Positions 1 to 7,795 of a DNA stretch of 64,000 bases are shown piece by piece. The stretch is from Stenotrophomonas sp046736075 (GTDB taxonomy: Bacteria; Pseudomonadota; Gammaproteobacteria; Xanthomonadales; Xanthomonadaceae). Under the pieces are notes generated by a model. It ran no database searches. It was not told the origin of the DNA and was given only the letters and a program-made list of their open reading frames with translations. The first letter of the stretch is position 1. Every line of letters starts with the position of its first letter. The DNA is taken from the NCBI RefSeq assembly GCF_046736075.1, contig NZ_CP177163.1, positions 2,542,001 to 2,606,000 of the forward strand, written 5' to 3'. A program made the translations under genes and the position numbers.

Positions 1-225
1 CTCGCGGCTGGGCACCAGCCGGCGCCCGCTGCGCTCGAACAAGCCCACCCCCAGCTCTCGTTCCAGCGCCTGCAACTGCTGGCTGATGGCCGGCTGGCTG
101 ACGAACAGCGCCTCAGCGGCCCGTGAGACCGAGCCGAGACGGACCGTCTGGCAGAACGCCCGGAGCGGCTTCAGCCGGTCGGATTTGTAGGAAAACCGGG
201 GACTTGGCGGTCGCGGTGTGGGCAT
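1..225 (-). CDS. LysR-family transcriptional regulator (N-terminal part; gene runs off the window)
   Basis: The first 75 codons are present, read leftward from an ATG at 225. The protein carries a classic LysR winged helix-turn-helix: a segment ending in SRAAEALFVSQPAISQQLQA followed by LERELGVGLFERS. The effector-binding domain lies outside the window. It is divergent from aceB with only about 108 bp between the two starts, so it is the likely regulator of the glyoxylate shunt genes and of itself. Its identity as an aceBA regulator is inferred from position; the LysR family call is clear from the helix-turn-helix. Confidence 0.9.
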   Translation of the reverse strand, partial: MPTPRPPSPRFSYKSDRLKPLRAFCQTVRLGSVSRAAEALFVSQPAISQQLQALERELGVGLFERSGRRLVPSRE

Positions 226-237
226 GGCGTAACGAGT

Positions 238-252
238 ATAAGCACAACTTAT
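238..252. promoter_or_regulatory. Candidate LysR-type operator between the regulator and aceB
   Basis: A perfect inverted repeat ATAAG-N5-CTTAT lies 13 bp upstream of the regulator start and about 82 bp upstream of aceB. It contains the T-N11-A core expected of LysR sites and sits in an A+T-richer stretch of the divergent promoter region. Assignment to this regulator is inference from position. Confidence 0.55.
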
Positions 253-333
253 GTAGAGCATTGCAATAACTGCTTTGTCAAATACAGATACGGCGGCGCA
301 CGGTGTAGCCCTACCGCACCGCAGGAGTCGTCC

Positions 334-1965
334 ATGTCCGCCGTCGCTTACGCCACCGCCCAGCCCACCCCTGCCGACGCCCCGGCCACCCCGGGCATCG
401 CCCTCACCACCCAGCTCGCCGGCCAGGCCGCGCTGCTGCCGGCCGGGGTACTGGCGCTGCTGGTGTCGCTGCACCGGGCGGTGGAACCCGAGCGCCAGCG
501 CCGGCTGCAGGCACGCCAGGCGCGCCAGGCCTTCTTCGACGGCGGCGGCTTGCCCGACTTCCGCACCGATACCGCCGCCATCCGCGCCGACGACTGGACG
601 GTGGCGCCGATTCCGGACGCCCTGCAGGATCGTCGCGTGGAGATCACCGGACCGACCGACCCGAAGATGGTCATCAACGCGCTGAACTCTGGCGCCAAGG
701 TGTTCATGGCCGACTTCGAGGATTCCACCGCCCCGGCCTGGCGCAACCTGCTGGCCGGCCAGCAGGCGCTGATCGGCGCCGTGCGCGGCGACCTCACCCA
801 CACCGCGCCCAACGGCAAGCAGTACGCGCTGCGCCCGTTGAACGAGCAGGCCGTGTTGATCGTGCGCCCGCGCGGCTGGCACCTGGACGAAAAACACGTG
901 CGCATCGACGGCCAGCCGCTGGCCGGCGGCCTGTTCGATGCGGCGGTGTTCGCGTACCACAACGCCCGCACCCTGATGTGCCGCCAGCGCGGTCCGTACT
1001 TCTACCTGCCCAAGCTGCAGAGCATGGAAGAGGCCGCGCTGTGGGAAACCGCGCTGTCGCACATCGAGGGCATGCTCGGCCTGCCGCACGGCCAGATCAA
1101 GGTGACCGTGCTGATCGAAACGCTGCCGGCGGTGTTCGAGATGGACGAGATCCTGCATGCGCTGCGCGACCGCATCGTCGGCCTGAACTGCGGGCGCTGG
1201 GACTACATCTTTTCCTACATCAAGACCTTCCGCCGCCATCGCGACAAGGTGCTGCCCGAGCGCGGCCAGGTGACCATGACCCAGCCGTTCCTGAAGGCGT
1301 ATTCGGAGCTGCTGATCCAGACCTGCCATCGCCGTGGCGCACACGCGATGGGCGGCATGGCCGCGCAGATTCCGATCAACCACGATCCGGCCGCCAACGA
1401 GCAGGCGATGGCGCGGGTGCGCGCGGACAAGCTGCGCGAGGTCAGCGCCGGCCACGACGGCACCTGGGTCGCACACCCGGCGCTGATTCCGGTGGCCCAG
1501 GCGATCTTCGACGCGCACATGCCCGGGCCCAACCAGCACCAGGTGCTGCGCCGCGACGTGCAGGTGGATCGTGACGCCTTGATCGCCGCCCCGGCCGGGA
1601 CCATCACCCGCGCCGGCTTCGAGGGCAACGTGGAAGTGTGCGTGCGCTACCTGGCCGCCTGGCTGGATGGCAACGGCTGCGTGCCGATCCACCACCTGAT
1701 GGAGGACGCGGCCACCGCCGAGATCAGCCGCAGCCAGCTCTGGCAGTGGCTTCACACCGGCGGCCAGCACCTGGACGACGGCACCGCCATCGACCTGGCG
1801 CTGCTCGACGCCACCCTGGCCCAGTTGCCGGCCCGCCTTGGCGACCGCAGCGCGCTGCCCGGTGCGGCCCGCATCGAGGAGGCCATCGCCCTGCTGGCCG
1901 ACCTCAGCCGCCGCGACGACCTCACCGACTTCCTGACCCTGCCCGCCTACGACCGCATCGATTGA
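334..1965 (+). CDS. aceB: Malate synthase A
   Basis: The 543-aa protein matches malate synthase A in length and composition. It condenses glyoxylate with acetyl-CoA to malate in the cytosol, the second step of the glyoxylate shunt. Family landmarks include a VLIETLPAVFEMDEILHALR segment near residue 255, GLNCGRWDYIFSYIK near 285 and a GGMAAQIPI stretch near 340. The ATG at 334 is chosen because an AGGAG lies just upstream and the family normally starts about there. The next gene on the same strand is aceA; REP palindromes lie between the two, which may let their mRNA levels differ. Expression is probably set by the divergent LysR regulator. Confidence 0.97.
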   Translation: MSAVAYATAQPTPADAPATPGIALTTQLAGQAALLPAGVLALLVSLHRAVEPERQRRLQARQARQAFFDGGGLPDFRTDTAAIRADDWTVAPIPDALQDRRVEITGPTDPKMVINALNSGAKVFMADFEDSTAPAWRNLLAGQQALIGAVRGDLTHTAPNGKQYALRPLNEQAVLIVRPRGWHLDEKHVRIDGQPLAGGLFDAAVFAYHNARTLMCRQRGPYFYLPKLQSMEEAALWETALSHIEGMLGLPHGQIKVTVLIETLPAVFEMDEILHALRDRIVGLNCGRWDYIFSYIKTFRRHRDKVLPERGQVTMTQPFLKAYSELLIQTCHRRGAHAMGGMAAQIPINHDPAANEQAMARVRADKLREVSAGHDGTWVAHPALIPVAQAIFDAHMPGPNQHQVLRRDVQVDRDALIAAPAGTITRAGFEGNVEVCVRYLAAWLDGNGCVPIHHLMEDAATAEISRSQLWQWLHTGGQHLDDGTAIDLALLDATLAQLPARLGDRSALPGAARIEEAIALLADLSRRDDLTDFLTLPAYDRID

Positions 1966-1972
1966 CCCACCC

Positions 1973-2052
1973 GTAGAGCGGGGCTCTGCCCCGCTGCCAC
2001 ATCCCCGTATCGATTGACCCACCCCCGTAGAGCGGGGCTCTGCCCCGCTGCC
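1973..2052. repeat. Two SMAG/REP palindromes in tandem (54-bp period)
   Basis: Two copies of a GTAG-headed palindrome (GTAGAGCGGGGCTCTGCCCC followed by GCTG) start at 1973 and 2027. The 54-bp unit also duplicates the last bases of aceB, including ATCGATTGACCCACC with the stop codon, so the array grew by tandem duplication. Such elements are described as SMAG repeats in Stenotrophomonas maltophilia and fold into mRNA hairpins. Here they lie in the aceB-aceA intercistronic space. Confidence 0.9.
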
Positions 2053-2077
2053 CCAATGCCCCACCTGGAGAACCGAC

Positions 2078-3370
2078 ATGAGCAAGCTGCCCACCGCCGA
2101 ACAGATCCAGCACGAATGGAACACCGACCCGCGCTGGGCCGGCATCCAGCGCAACTACAGCGCCGCCGACGTGGTCCGCCTGCGCGGCACCGTGCACGTG
2201 GAGCACTCGCTGGCGCGGCTGGGCGCGGAGAAGCTGTGGAAGTACCTGCACGAAAAGGACTTCGTCAACGCGCTCGGCGCGCTGACCGGCAACCAGGCCA
2301 TGCAGCAGGTCAAGGCCGGGCTCAACGCGATCTACCTGTCCGGCTGGCAGGTGGCCGCCGACGCCAACCTGGCCGGCCAGATGTACCCGGACCAGTCGCT
2401 GTACCCGGCCGATTCGGTGCCGGCGGTGGTCAAGCGCATCAACAACACCCTGCTGCGCGCCGACCAGCTGCACCACGCTGAAGGCAAGGACGACATCGAC
2501 TTCCTGCAGCCGATCGTGGCCGACGCCGAGGCCGGCTTTGGCGGCGTGCTCAACGCATTCGAACTGATGAAGGCGATGATCGAGGCCGGTGCCGCCGGCG
2601 TGCACTTCGAGGACCAGCTGGCCTCGGTGAAGAAGTGCGGCCACATGGGTGGCAAGGTGCTGGTGCCGACCCGCGAGGCGATCGAGAAGTTGAACGCCGC
2701 GCGCCTGGCCGCCGACGTGCTCGGCGTGCCGACCCTGCTGGTGGCGCGTACCGATGCCGAGGCGGCCGACCTGCTGACCAGCGACATCGACGCCAACGAC
2801 CAGCCGTTCGCCACCGGCGAGCGCACCGTGGAAGGCTTCTACAAGACCCGCAACGGCCTGGACCAGGCGATCAGCCGCGGCCTCGCCTACGCTCCGTACG
2901 CAGACCTGATCTGGTGTGAAACCGGCAAGCCCGACCTGGAGTTCGCGCGGAAGTTTGCCGAGGCGATCCACGCCAAGTTCCCGGGCAAGCTGCTGGCCTA
3001 CAACTGCTCGCCCAGCTTCAACTGGAAGAAGAACCTGGACGACGCCACCATCGCGACCTTCCAGAAGGAGATCGCGAGCTACGGCTACAAGTTCCAGTTC
3101 ATCACCCTGGCCGGTTTCCACGCCCTGAACTACTCCATGTTCAATCTGGCGCACGGCTACGCGCGCCGCCAGATGAGCGCCTTCGTGGAACTGCAGGAAG
3201 CCGAGTTCGCCGCGGCCGACCGTGGCTTCACGGCGGTGAAGCACCAGCGCGAGGTCGGCACCGGCTACTTCGATGCCGTCACCCAGGCGATCCAGCAGGG
3301 CCAGTCCTCGACCACCGCCCTGAGCGGGTCGACCGAGGAAGAGCAGTTCAACGCCGAACGCGCGGCCTGA
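2078..3370 (+). CDS. aceA: Isocitrate lyase
   Basis: The 430-aa protein cleaves isocitrate to succinate and glyoxylate, the first step of the glyoxylate shunt. The catalytic loop KKCGHMGGKVLVPT is present near residue 188, followed by ARTDAE near 224 and the NCSPSFNW segment near 309. Length fits the bacterial short form. The ATG at 2078 follows a CTGGAGA ribosome site. It is transcribed with aceB across the REP pair. The last 48 codons plus the downstream hairpin occur again, diverged, at 10461-10673, which marks recombination at this locus. The gene itself looks intact. Confidence 0.98.
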   Translation: MSKLPTAEQIQHEWNTDPRWAGIQRNYSAADVVRLRGTVHVEHSLARLGAEKLWKYLHEKDFVNALGALTGNQAMQQVKAGLNAIYLSGWQVAADANLAGQMYPDQSLYPADSVPAVVKRINNTLLRADQLHHAEGKDDIDFLQPIVADAEAGFGGVLNAFELMKAMIEAGAAGVHFEDQLASVKKCGHMGGKVLVPTREAIEKLNAARLAADVLGVPTLLVARTDAEAADLLTSDIDANDQPFATGERTVEGFYKTRNGLDQAISRGLAYAPYADLIWCETGKPDLEFARKFAEAIHAKFPGKLLAYNCSPSFNWKKNLDDATIATFQKEIASYGYKFQFITLAGFHALNYSMFNLAHGYARRQMSAFVELQEAEFAAADRGFTAVKHQREVGTGYFDAVTQAIQQGQSSTTALSGSTEEEQFNAERAA

Positions 3371-3440
3371 GAATCACCAACAGCGGCCAGGGAAGGCCGG
3401 GGCGGCGGGCGGTCGGAGGGACCGTCCGCCGCTGTCTGTG
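3226..3440 (+). repeat. Direct repeat, copy 1 (aceA 3' end plus downstream hairpin)
   Basis: This segment is repeated in the same orientation at 10461-10673. Over the coding part (3226-3370) I align 145 positions without a gap and count 129 identical. The two copies bracket the proximal VgrG-effector-immunity module. It is the intact gene's own 3' end; the other copy is a remnant. Confidence 0.85.
3402..3434 (+). terminator. Stem-loop downstream of aceA
   Basis: A G+C-rich inverted repeat (GCGGGCGGTC...GACCGTCCGC) begins about 30 bp after the aceA stop. There is no long T run, so its efficiency as an intrinsic terminator is uncertain. The same hairpin, diverged, follows the aceA remnant at 10606-10673. 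Confidence 0.5.
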
Positions 3441-3608
3441 TGTGGGGCTGTCCGGTGATTGGGACCATCGTCGGATGCCTGATGAACCCTTTCAGGCCGA
3501 GGTTGGATTGCCGCACACGCTGCCTTGGTGCAGCCATGCCCGCCATGCATCGGGACCACGCCATGACCACCGCAAACAACAGCCCGATCGAGGAGCCGCT
3601 CGATTCGC

Positions 3609-4169
3609 TCAGGAGGAGTGTGTGCACGCGGAAGCGGGATCCAGCTTCGGGGCTTCCTCATAGCGATAGGTTTCCGGATTAAAGCTGAGTGTGACTTCCT
3701 GCGGCGGGTCTTCTTCGTGCCCGGGCGCTGCACATCCACGCGTGGCCGTCAGATCGGGCCACGGTTCCGTGATGATGATTGGTGCGATGACATCCTTGAA
3801 CTGCCCTTCAAGCACTTTGATGGCCGTGCCATCTCCGCATTGCACGAATCCAAGGTAGTGCACTACGTCGATGTCCCCGTAGTTCGAGCCGAAATGCCTC
3901 ACGAGTTGGTCTGGTTGACCGTCGGCGTTGAGGTCCGGCGTGCCAGCGCTGTAGGTTTGACCAACTGTCAGGCCGTAGATGCAGCCACTGTCCACTCCGG
4001 GCGGGCAAGCGCTGACTTTTTCATGCCCTTGCGCAAATCTCCCAATCACAACCAGGTCGTCAGCCGCTGTACCTGCGCAATGCTCCTGCAACGTCTGCGT
4101 GTCTGCAGCGGCGGAGCACGTACTGGCTGACAGGAGAAAGGGGGCAAAGAGTAAAAATGCTCGGGACAT
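3609..4169 (-). CDS. Secreted protein of unknown function, possible periplasmic immunity or accessory protein
   Basis: I do not recognise a named family. The 186-aa protein opens with a signal peptide (MSRAFLLFAPFLLSASTCSA). It then has several cysteines and a DLNADGQPDQL segment near residue 85, which resembles the calcium-binding loops of FG-GAP/VCBS-type repeats. It is the last gene of the proximal type VI module, and its ATG lies 3 bp after the stop of a truncated immunity gene, so it is probably translated with that operon. Its place after the immunity genes suggests protection in the periplasm, but that is inference. G+C is visibly below that of the housekeeping genes. Confidence 0.6.
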   Translation of the reverse strand: MSRAFLLFAPFLLSASTCSAAADTQTLQEHCAGTAADDLVVIGRFAQGHEKVSACPPGVDSGCIYGLTVGQTYSAGTPDLNADGQPDQLVRHFGSNYGDIDVVHYLGFVQCGDGTAIKVLEGQFKDVIAPIIITEPWPDLTATRGCAAPGHEEDPPQEVTLSFNPETYRYEEAPKLDPASACTHSS

Positions 4170-4172
4170 GGA

Positions 4173-4409
4173 TCAAACTCCCGTGGTATCGATCTGAAAA
4201 CTATTGCGAGTATCCCGCAATGCACCAGGTTCATCGTTGACAACGTTATCTCGACCCAAGCGGCTGTCATACGCCGGCCATGAGAACCCGATCAGCTGAT
4301 TGATCTGCTCCAGCAGACCCTTGAGGTAAGGGAGGGAGGCGAAGCGACAGAGCAGCGTGGCTTGACGCTTGTGCCACAGATTGAGCACCAGATTCGCGCC
4401 TGATTCCAT
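4173..4409 (-). pseudogene. Truncated fourth copy of the immunity-like paralogue
   Basis: About the first 42 codons match the starts of the three intact paralogues upstream, including the shared LPYLKGLLEQINQL-type motif. After a GFSWP junction the next 35 or so residues are unrelated and end at a stop. The upstream border (4410-4500) repeats the shared 3' end of the neighbouring gene. This is best read as the relic of a further immunity gene, cut down by a deletion that removed about 330 residues. Confidence 0.8.
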
Positions 4410-4417
4410 GATCGCGC

Positions 4418-5539
4418 TCAGAGCTTCGGATCGGACTGATCGGATGACCAGATCCAAAGCACATTGCCGTAGTCGCTGCCCTTCAACTCGGGGAAGCGGT
4501 CATCTTTCTTGAAGTAGCGGCGTGATCCCATTTGGGCCGGGGTGTACCACCAGCCGCTTTGCGGGACATCTTGGCCCGCTTCGACTCTGTGTGGGCGAGT
4601 GGCGGTCGCGACGCTCGACGTGCCTGCGTAGGTGCCGTCGATCTCCTCATACTCATCGTCGATCAGCTCAACAAAGAACCAACGGCAAGGTCGATCCTCA
4701 AAGCTTTCCCGGGATGCAGCTGCGGGTGCGAGGTGGGGGCGCGACCTTTCGCGCTGTTGGATGTTTCGAAGGAGGAGGCCCTCCGGGCCACTGATCAGTC
4801 GATGAAGTCCGTCGACATCTTCCCAAAGTCCTTCCCTGCCAACACGCTCCAATGCGAGCTTGCCGAATTGGTTAAGCGTGTAGGTGTTGCCAAGTTCACC
4901 ATATCCACCCGTCCAGCCGAACTGCAAGGAGCCATAAGGATCATCTGCTGGGACATATGCGCCCGTGCGCGGGGGCGTGTCGCCGCTGAAGCAACAAAGG
5001 TCTGAGCGAACACGGAATCTCGGGATGTGCGAAAACCCTTTCCCGTCCTCTTGCCATAGTGACCAGAATACGAAATCGTCCCACAAGCTCGGCCTACTCA
5101 TCATTTCGCTGATCTTGCTCGCATAGTGAAAGACAGCCTGGGCACGATGTTTGAACTGCCCCTCCTGGTCCTGAGTCGCCCAAGGCATCTGGTACGCATA
5201 CTCGTCCAGCATGCGTGAGCACTGGCGCTCGCCGGCGATGTCAAAAACCTGATGCGCGCGCGCGGCGATGTCCTTGATAACCCCCTCCCTGAATTCCATC
5301 AGAGCAGGGTAAGCGTACGTTGAGAAGTGTCCAGCAGTGTCGATCGGCTGCCAGTTCGCGAGCATTCTTCCTGCCGGATCTAGATTGGAGCGTTCTTCCA
5401 AAAGTGAATCAGCGAAAGAGACGAGCTGATCAATTCTATTTAGAAGGCCTTCCACATACGCCAGTGACGAGTAGTGGTAGAGCAGCGTGGCTTGACGCTT
5501 TTGCCAGGGATTGAGCTCCCGATTCGCGGCTGAATCCAT
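4418..5539 (-). CDS. Immunity-like protein, paralogue 3 (possible Imm71/Imm72 type)
   Basis: The 373-aa cytoplasmic-looking protein has no signal peptide. It shares an N-terminal helical region (ELNPWQKRQATLLYH) and a strongly conserved C-terminal module of about 70 residues (TRPHRVEAGQDVPQSGWWYT, then RRYFKKDDRFPELKG) with the two genes before it. The C-terminal pattern recalls immunity proteins of polymorphic toxins of the Imm71/Imm72 kind; that family name is from memory. The start at 5539 is preferred over an earlier in-frame ATG at 5587, because the extra residues are just the previous gene's conserved end read in another frame. It starts 8 bp after the previous stop. It may guard against a different variant of the effector. 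Confidence 0.65.
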   Translation of the reverse strand: MDSAANRELNPWQKRQATLLYHYSSLAYVEGLLNRIDQLVSFADSLLEERSNLDPAGRMLANWQPIDTAGHFSTYAYPALMEFREGVIKDIAARAHQVFDIAGERQCSRMLDEYAYQMPWATQDQEGQFKHRAQAVFHYASKISEMMSRPSLWDDFVFWSLWQEDGKGFSHIPRFRVRSDLCCFSGDTPPRTGAYVPADDPYGSLQFGWTGGYGELGNTYTLNQFGKLALERVGREGLWEDVDGLHRLISGPEGLLLRNIQQRERSRPHLAPAAASRESFEDRPCRWFFVELIDDEYEEIDGTYAGTSSVATATRPHRVEAGQDVPQSGWWYTPAQMGSRRYFKKDDRFPELKGSDYGNVLWIWSSDQSDPKL

Positions 5540-5547
5540 GATCGCGC

Positions 5548-6681
5548 TCAGAGCTTCGGATCGGACTGATCGGGCGACCAGATCCAAAGGACGTTGCCGT
5601 AGTCGCTGCCCTTCAACTCGGGGAAGCGGTCATCCTTCTTGAAGTAGCGGCGTGATCCCATTTGGGCCGAGGTGTACCACCAGCCGCTTTGCGGGACATC
5701 CTGGCCCGCTTCGACTCTGTGTGGGCGAGTGGAGGTCGTGATGCTCGACGTACCTGCGTAGGTGCCGTCGATTTCCTCGTATTCGTCGCTCAGCATTTCG
5801 ACGAAGTACCACTTGCACGGCCTTCCTTCAAAGGCCATTCCAGCAACGGCAGCTGGCGCTAGTGGTACGTATTCACGTTCCATGTCGTCTATGTTCGGCA
5901 AGTCGCGATGTTCGGGTCGATTTATCAAGGAATGGAGGATCGAAGAATCAGACCATAGACCGGCTCTTCCGGCCTCTCTCATTGCAATCAAACCAAAGTC
6001 GTTTAGCGTGTAGGTCTCCCCCAGCTCTCCATAGCCGCCCGTCCAAGCAAACTGAAGTGCCGCCATAGGATCATCTTGCGGAACATAGACGCCCGTTCGT
6101 GGCGGGGTCTGGCCGCTAACACATTCAATATCGGTGCGGACGCGGTAGCGGGGAATGCTGGAGAACAGATGAGCGTTCTCCTGCCAAAGCAGCCAGAAGA
6201 TGAAGTCGTTACATAGTGTGGGGCGGCGCATCACCGTGCTGATGTTGTCAGCGTAACTGAAGACCTCTTCAGTGCGGAGTTTGAACGCTCTCTCTTGCTC
6301 TGCGGTGGCCCAGGTCATCTGATAGGCGTACTCCTCCAGCATCCGGGAGCATTGCACTTCGCCGGCCTCGCTGTAACGTTCATAGGCACGCGCGGCAACG
6401 GCTCTGGTCACTTGCTGCTTGAAGTCAACGAGTGCCGGAAACGCATGACTGGAGAAGTGTCCAGCGGTTTGGACAGTCTGCCAGTTGGCCAACGCACGCC
6501 CCGCAGTATCCAGACCTTTACGATCCTCGAGGATGCCGTCGGTGAACCTCACCAACTGATTGATCTGCTCCAGCAGATCCTTGAGGTAAGGGAGGGAGGC
6601 GAAGTGATAGAGCAGCGTGGCTTGACGCTTTTGCCACGGATTGAGCTCCCAATATCTTGATGAACTTACAGTTTCATTCAT
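5548..6681 (-). CDS. Immunity-like protein, paralogue 2 (possible Imm71/Imm72 type)
   Basis: This 377-aa paralogue overlaps the previous gene's stop by an ATGA at 6681-6678, so it is translationally coupled to it. The middle region (about residues 60-300) differs clearly from its neighbours, while the last 70 residues are nearly identical to paralogue 3. An earlier ATG at 6717 is in frame but lies inside the preceding gene's conserved 3' end and is rejected. No signal peptide or membrane segment is visible. An orphan or additional immunity role is inferred from the tandem context. Confidence 0.65.
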   Translation of the reverse strand: MNETVSSSRYWELNPWQKRQATLLYHFASLPYLKDLLEQINQLVRFTDGILEDRKGLDTAGRALANWQTVQTAGHFSSHAFPALVDFKQQVTRAVAARAYERYSEAGEVQCSRMLEEYAYQMTWATAEQERAFKLRTEEVFSYADNISTVMRRPTLCNDFIFWLLWQENAHLFSSIPRYRVRTDIECVSGQTPPRTGVYVPQDDPMAALQFAWTGGYGELGETYTLNDFGLIAMREAGRAGLWSDSSILHSLINRPEHRDLPNIDDMEREYVPLAPAAVAGMAFEGRPCKWYFVEMLSDEYEEIDGTYAGTSSITTSTRPHRVEAGQDVPQSGWWYTSAQMGSRRYFKKDDRFPELKGSDYGNVLWIWSPDQSDPKL

Positions 6682-7790
6682 AGCTTCGGATCGGACTGAT
6701 CGGGTGACCAGATCCAAAGCACATTGCCGTAGTCGCTGCCCTTCAACTCGGGGAAGCGGTCACCCTTCTTGAAGTAGCGGCGGGATCCCATTTGGGCCGG
6801 GGTGTACCACCAGCCGTTCTGTGGCACCTGTTGGCCCGCTTCGACTCTGTGTGGGCGAGTGGAGGTCGGGACGCTCGATGTGCCTGCGTAAGTGCCATCG
6901 ATCTGCTCGTGTTCGTCGTCCAGCATTTCGACGAAGTACCATCCACACGGGCGCGCTTCAAAGGAGTGACGAGCGACAGCCGAGGGCCCGAGCGACACGC
7001 TGGACCGTTCCATCTCGCTCACAAGATTCTTGTGCTTGCGTTCGTTGATGATCTGATGGAGCAGCGCAGCGTTGGACCACAGGCCTTCTCTACCCACTCG
7101 ATCCAATACGTGTCTCCCAAAGGAGTTGAGCGTACGGGCGTCTCCCAACTCTCCGTGTCCGCCAGTCCAGGCGAACTGAAGGGCTCCAAATGGATCGTCT
7201 GCCGGCATGTACACGCCGGTCCGGGGCGGCATCTGACCCGACCGGGCCTGGATATCTGTGTGGACTCTAAAGCTGGGAATGGAAGGGAACGCCAGCTTCT
7301 CCTGCTCCCACGTTATCCAGAAGGTGAAATCGGTGTAGGAAAAAGGTCGGCGGATGATGTCGCTGATGTTCTCTGCATACCTGAAAGCCGCCTCAGATCG
7401 GGCTCTGAACTCGCTTTCCTGCTCGGTGGTTGCCCAAATCATCTGATGCGCGTACTCATCGAGCATTCGGGCGCACTGATTGTCACCAACGGCAAAGTAG
7501 CACTGGAAGGCGCGTGCTGCCAACGCGTGAATCGCACTCTCACGAAACTCAACAAGTGCAGGGTAGGCAAACGTGGAGAAGTGAGTTGCTGTACTGACGG
7601 CACTCCAGCCCGCGAGCGCGACTCCAGCGGCATCGAGAGGGCTCCGTTGATCAACGATTTCGTCAGTGAAGTTGATGAGCGCATCGATCTTGGGAAGTAG
7701 TCCCTTCAGGTAGCCTGCTGAGGCGAAGTGGTACAAGAGTGCCGCCTGACGCTTGTGCCAAGGGTTGAGCTCAGGCTGGCTCTTGGGCAT
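6678..7790 (-). CDS. Immunity-like protein, paralogue 1, adjacent to the effector (possible Imm71/Imm72 type)
   Basis: This 370-aa protein follows the effector directly and is therefore the most likely cognate immunity protein. It has the same architecture as the other two: ELNPWHKRQAALLYHF near the start and the RPHRVEAGQQVPQNGWWYT module near the end. An AGGAG at 7800-7804 is 9 bp from ATG 7790. A TTG at 7799 in the same frame would form a TTGA overlap with the effector stop and aligns with the ATG of paralogue 2, so either start is possible. Its binding to the effector is inferred. Confidence 0.7.
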   Translation of the reverse strand: MPKSQPELNPWHKRQAALLYHFASAGYLKGLLPKIDALINFTDEIVDQRSPLDAAGVALAGWSAVSTATHFSTFAYPALVEFRESAIHALAARAFQCYFAVGDNQCARMLDEYAHQMIWATTEQESEFRARSEAAFRYAENISDIIRRPFSYTDFTFWITWEQEKLAFPSIPSFRVHTDIQARSGQMPPRTGVYMPADDPFGALQFAWTGGHGELGDARTLNSFGRHVLDRVGREGLWSNAALLHQIINERKHKNLVSEMERSSVSLGPSAVARHSFEARPCGWYFVEMLDDEHEQIDGTYAGTSSVPTSTRPHRVEAGQQVPQNGWWYTPAQMGSRRYFKKGDRFPELKGSDYGNVLWIWSPDQSDPKL

Positions 7791-7795
7791 TTCAT

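Noticed and set aside
1922..3244. A 440-codon open frame antisense to aceA
   Set aside because: It is the mirror of a clear isocitrate lyase gene. High third-position G+C keeps antisense frames open, and its composition (His/Gly/Val/Arg-rich) is typical of such shadows.
5540..5587. Longer N-termini for the immunity paralogues (starts at 5587, 6717 and 4457)
   Set aside because: The extra residues are the conserved 3' end of the preceding gene read in another frame. They are similar to each other only because that DNA is repeated.
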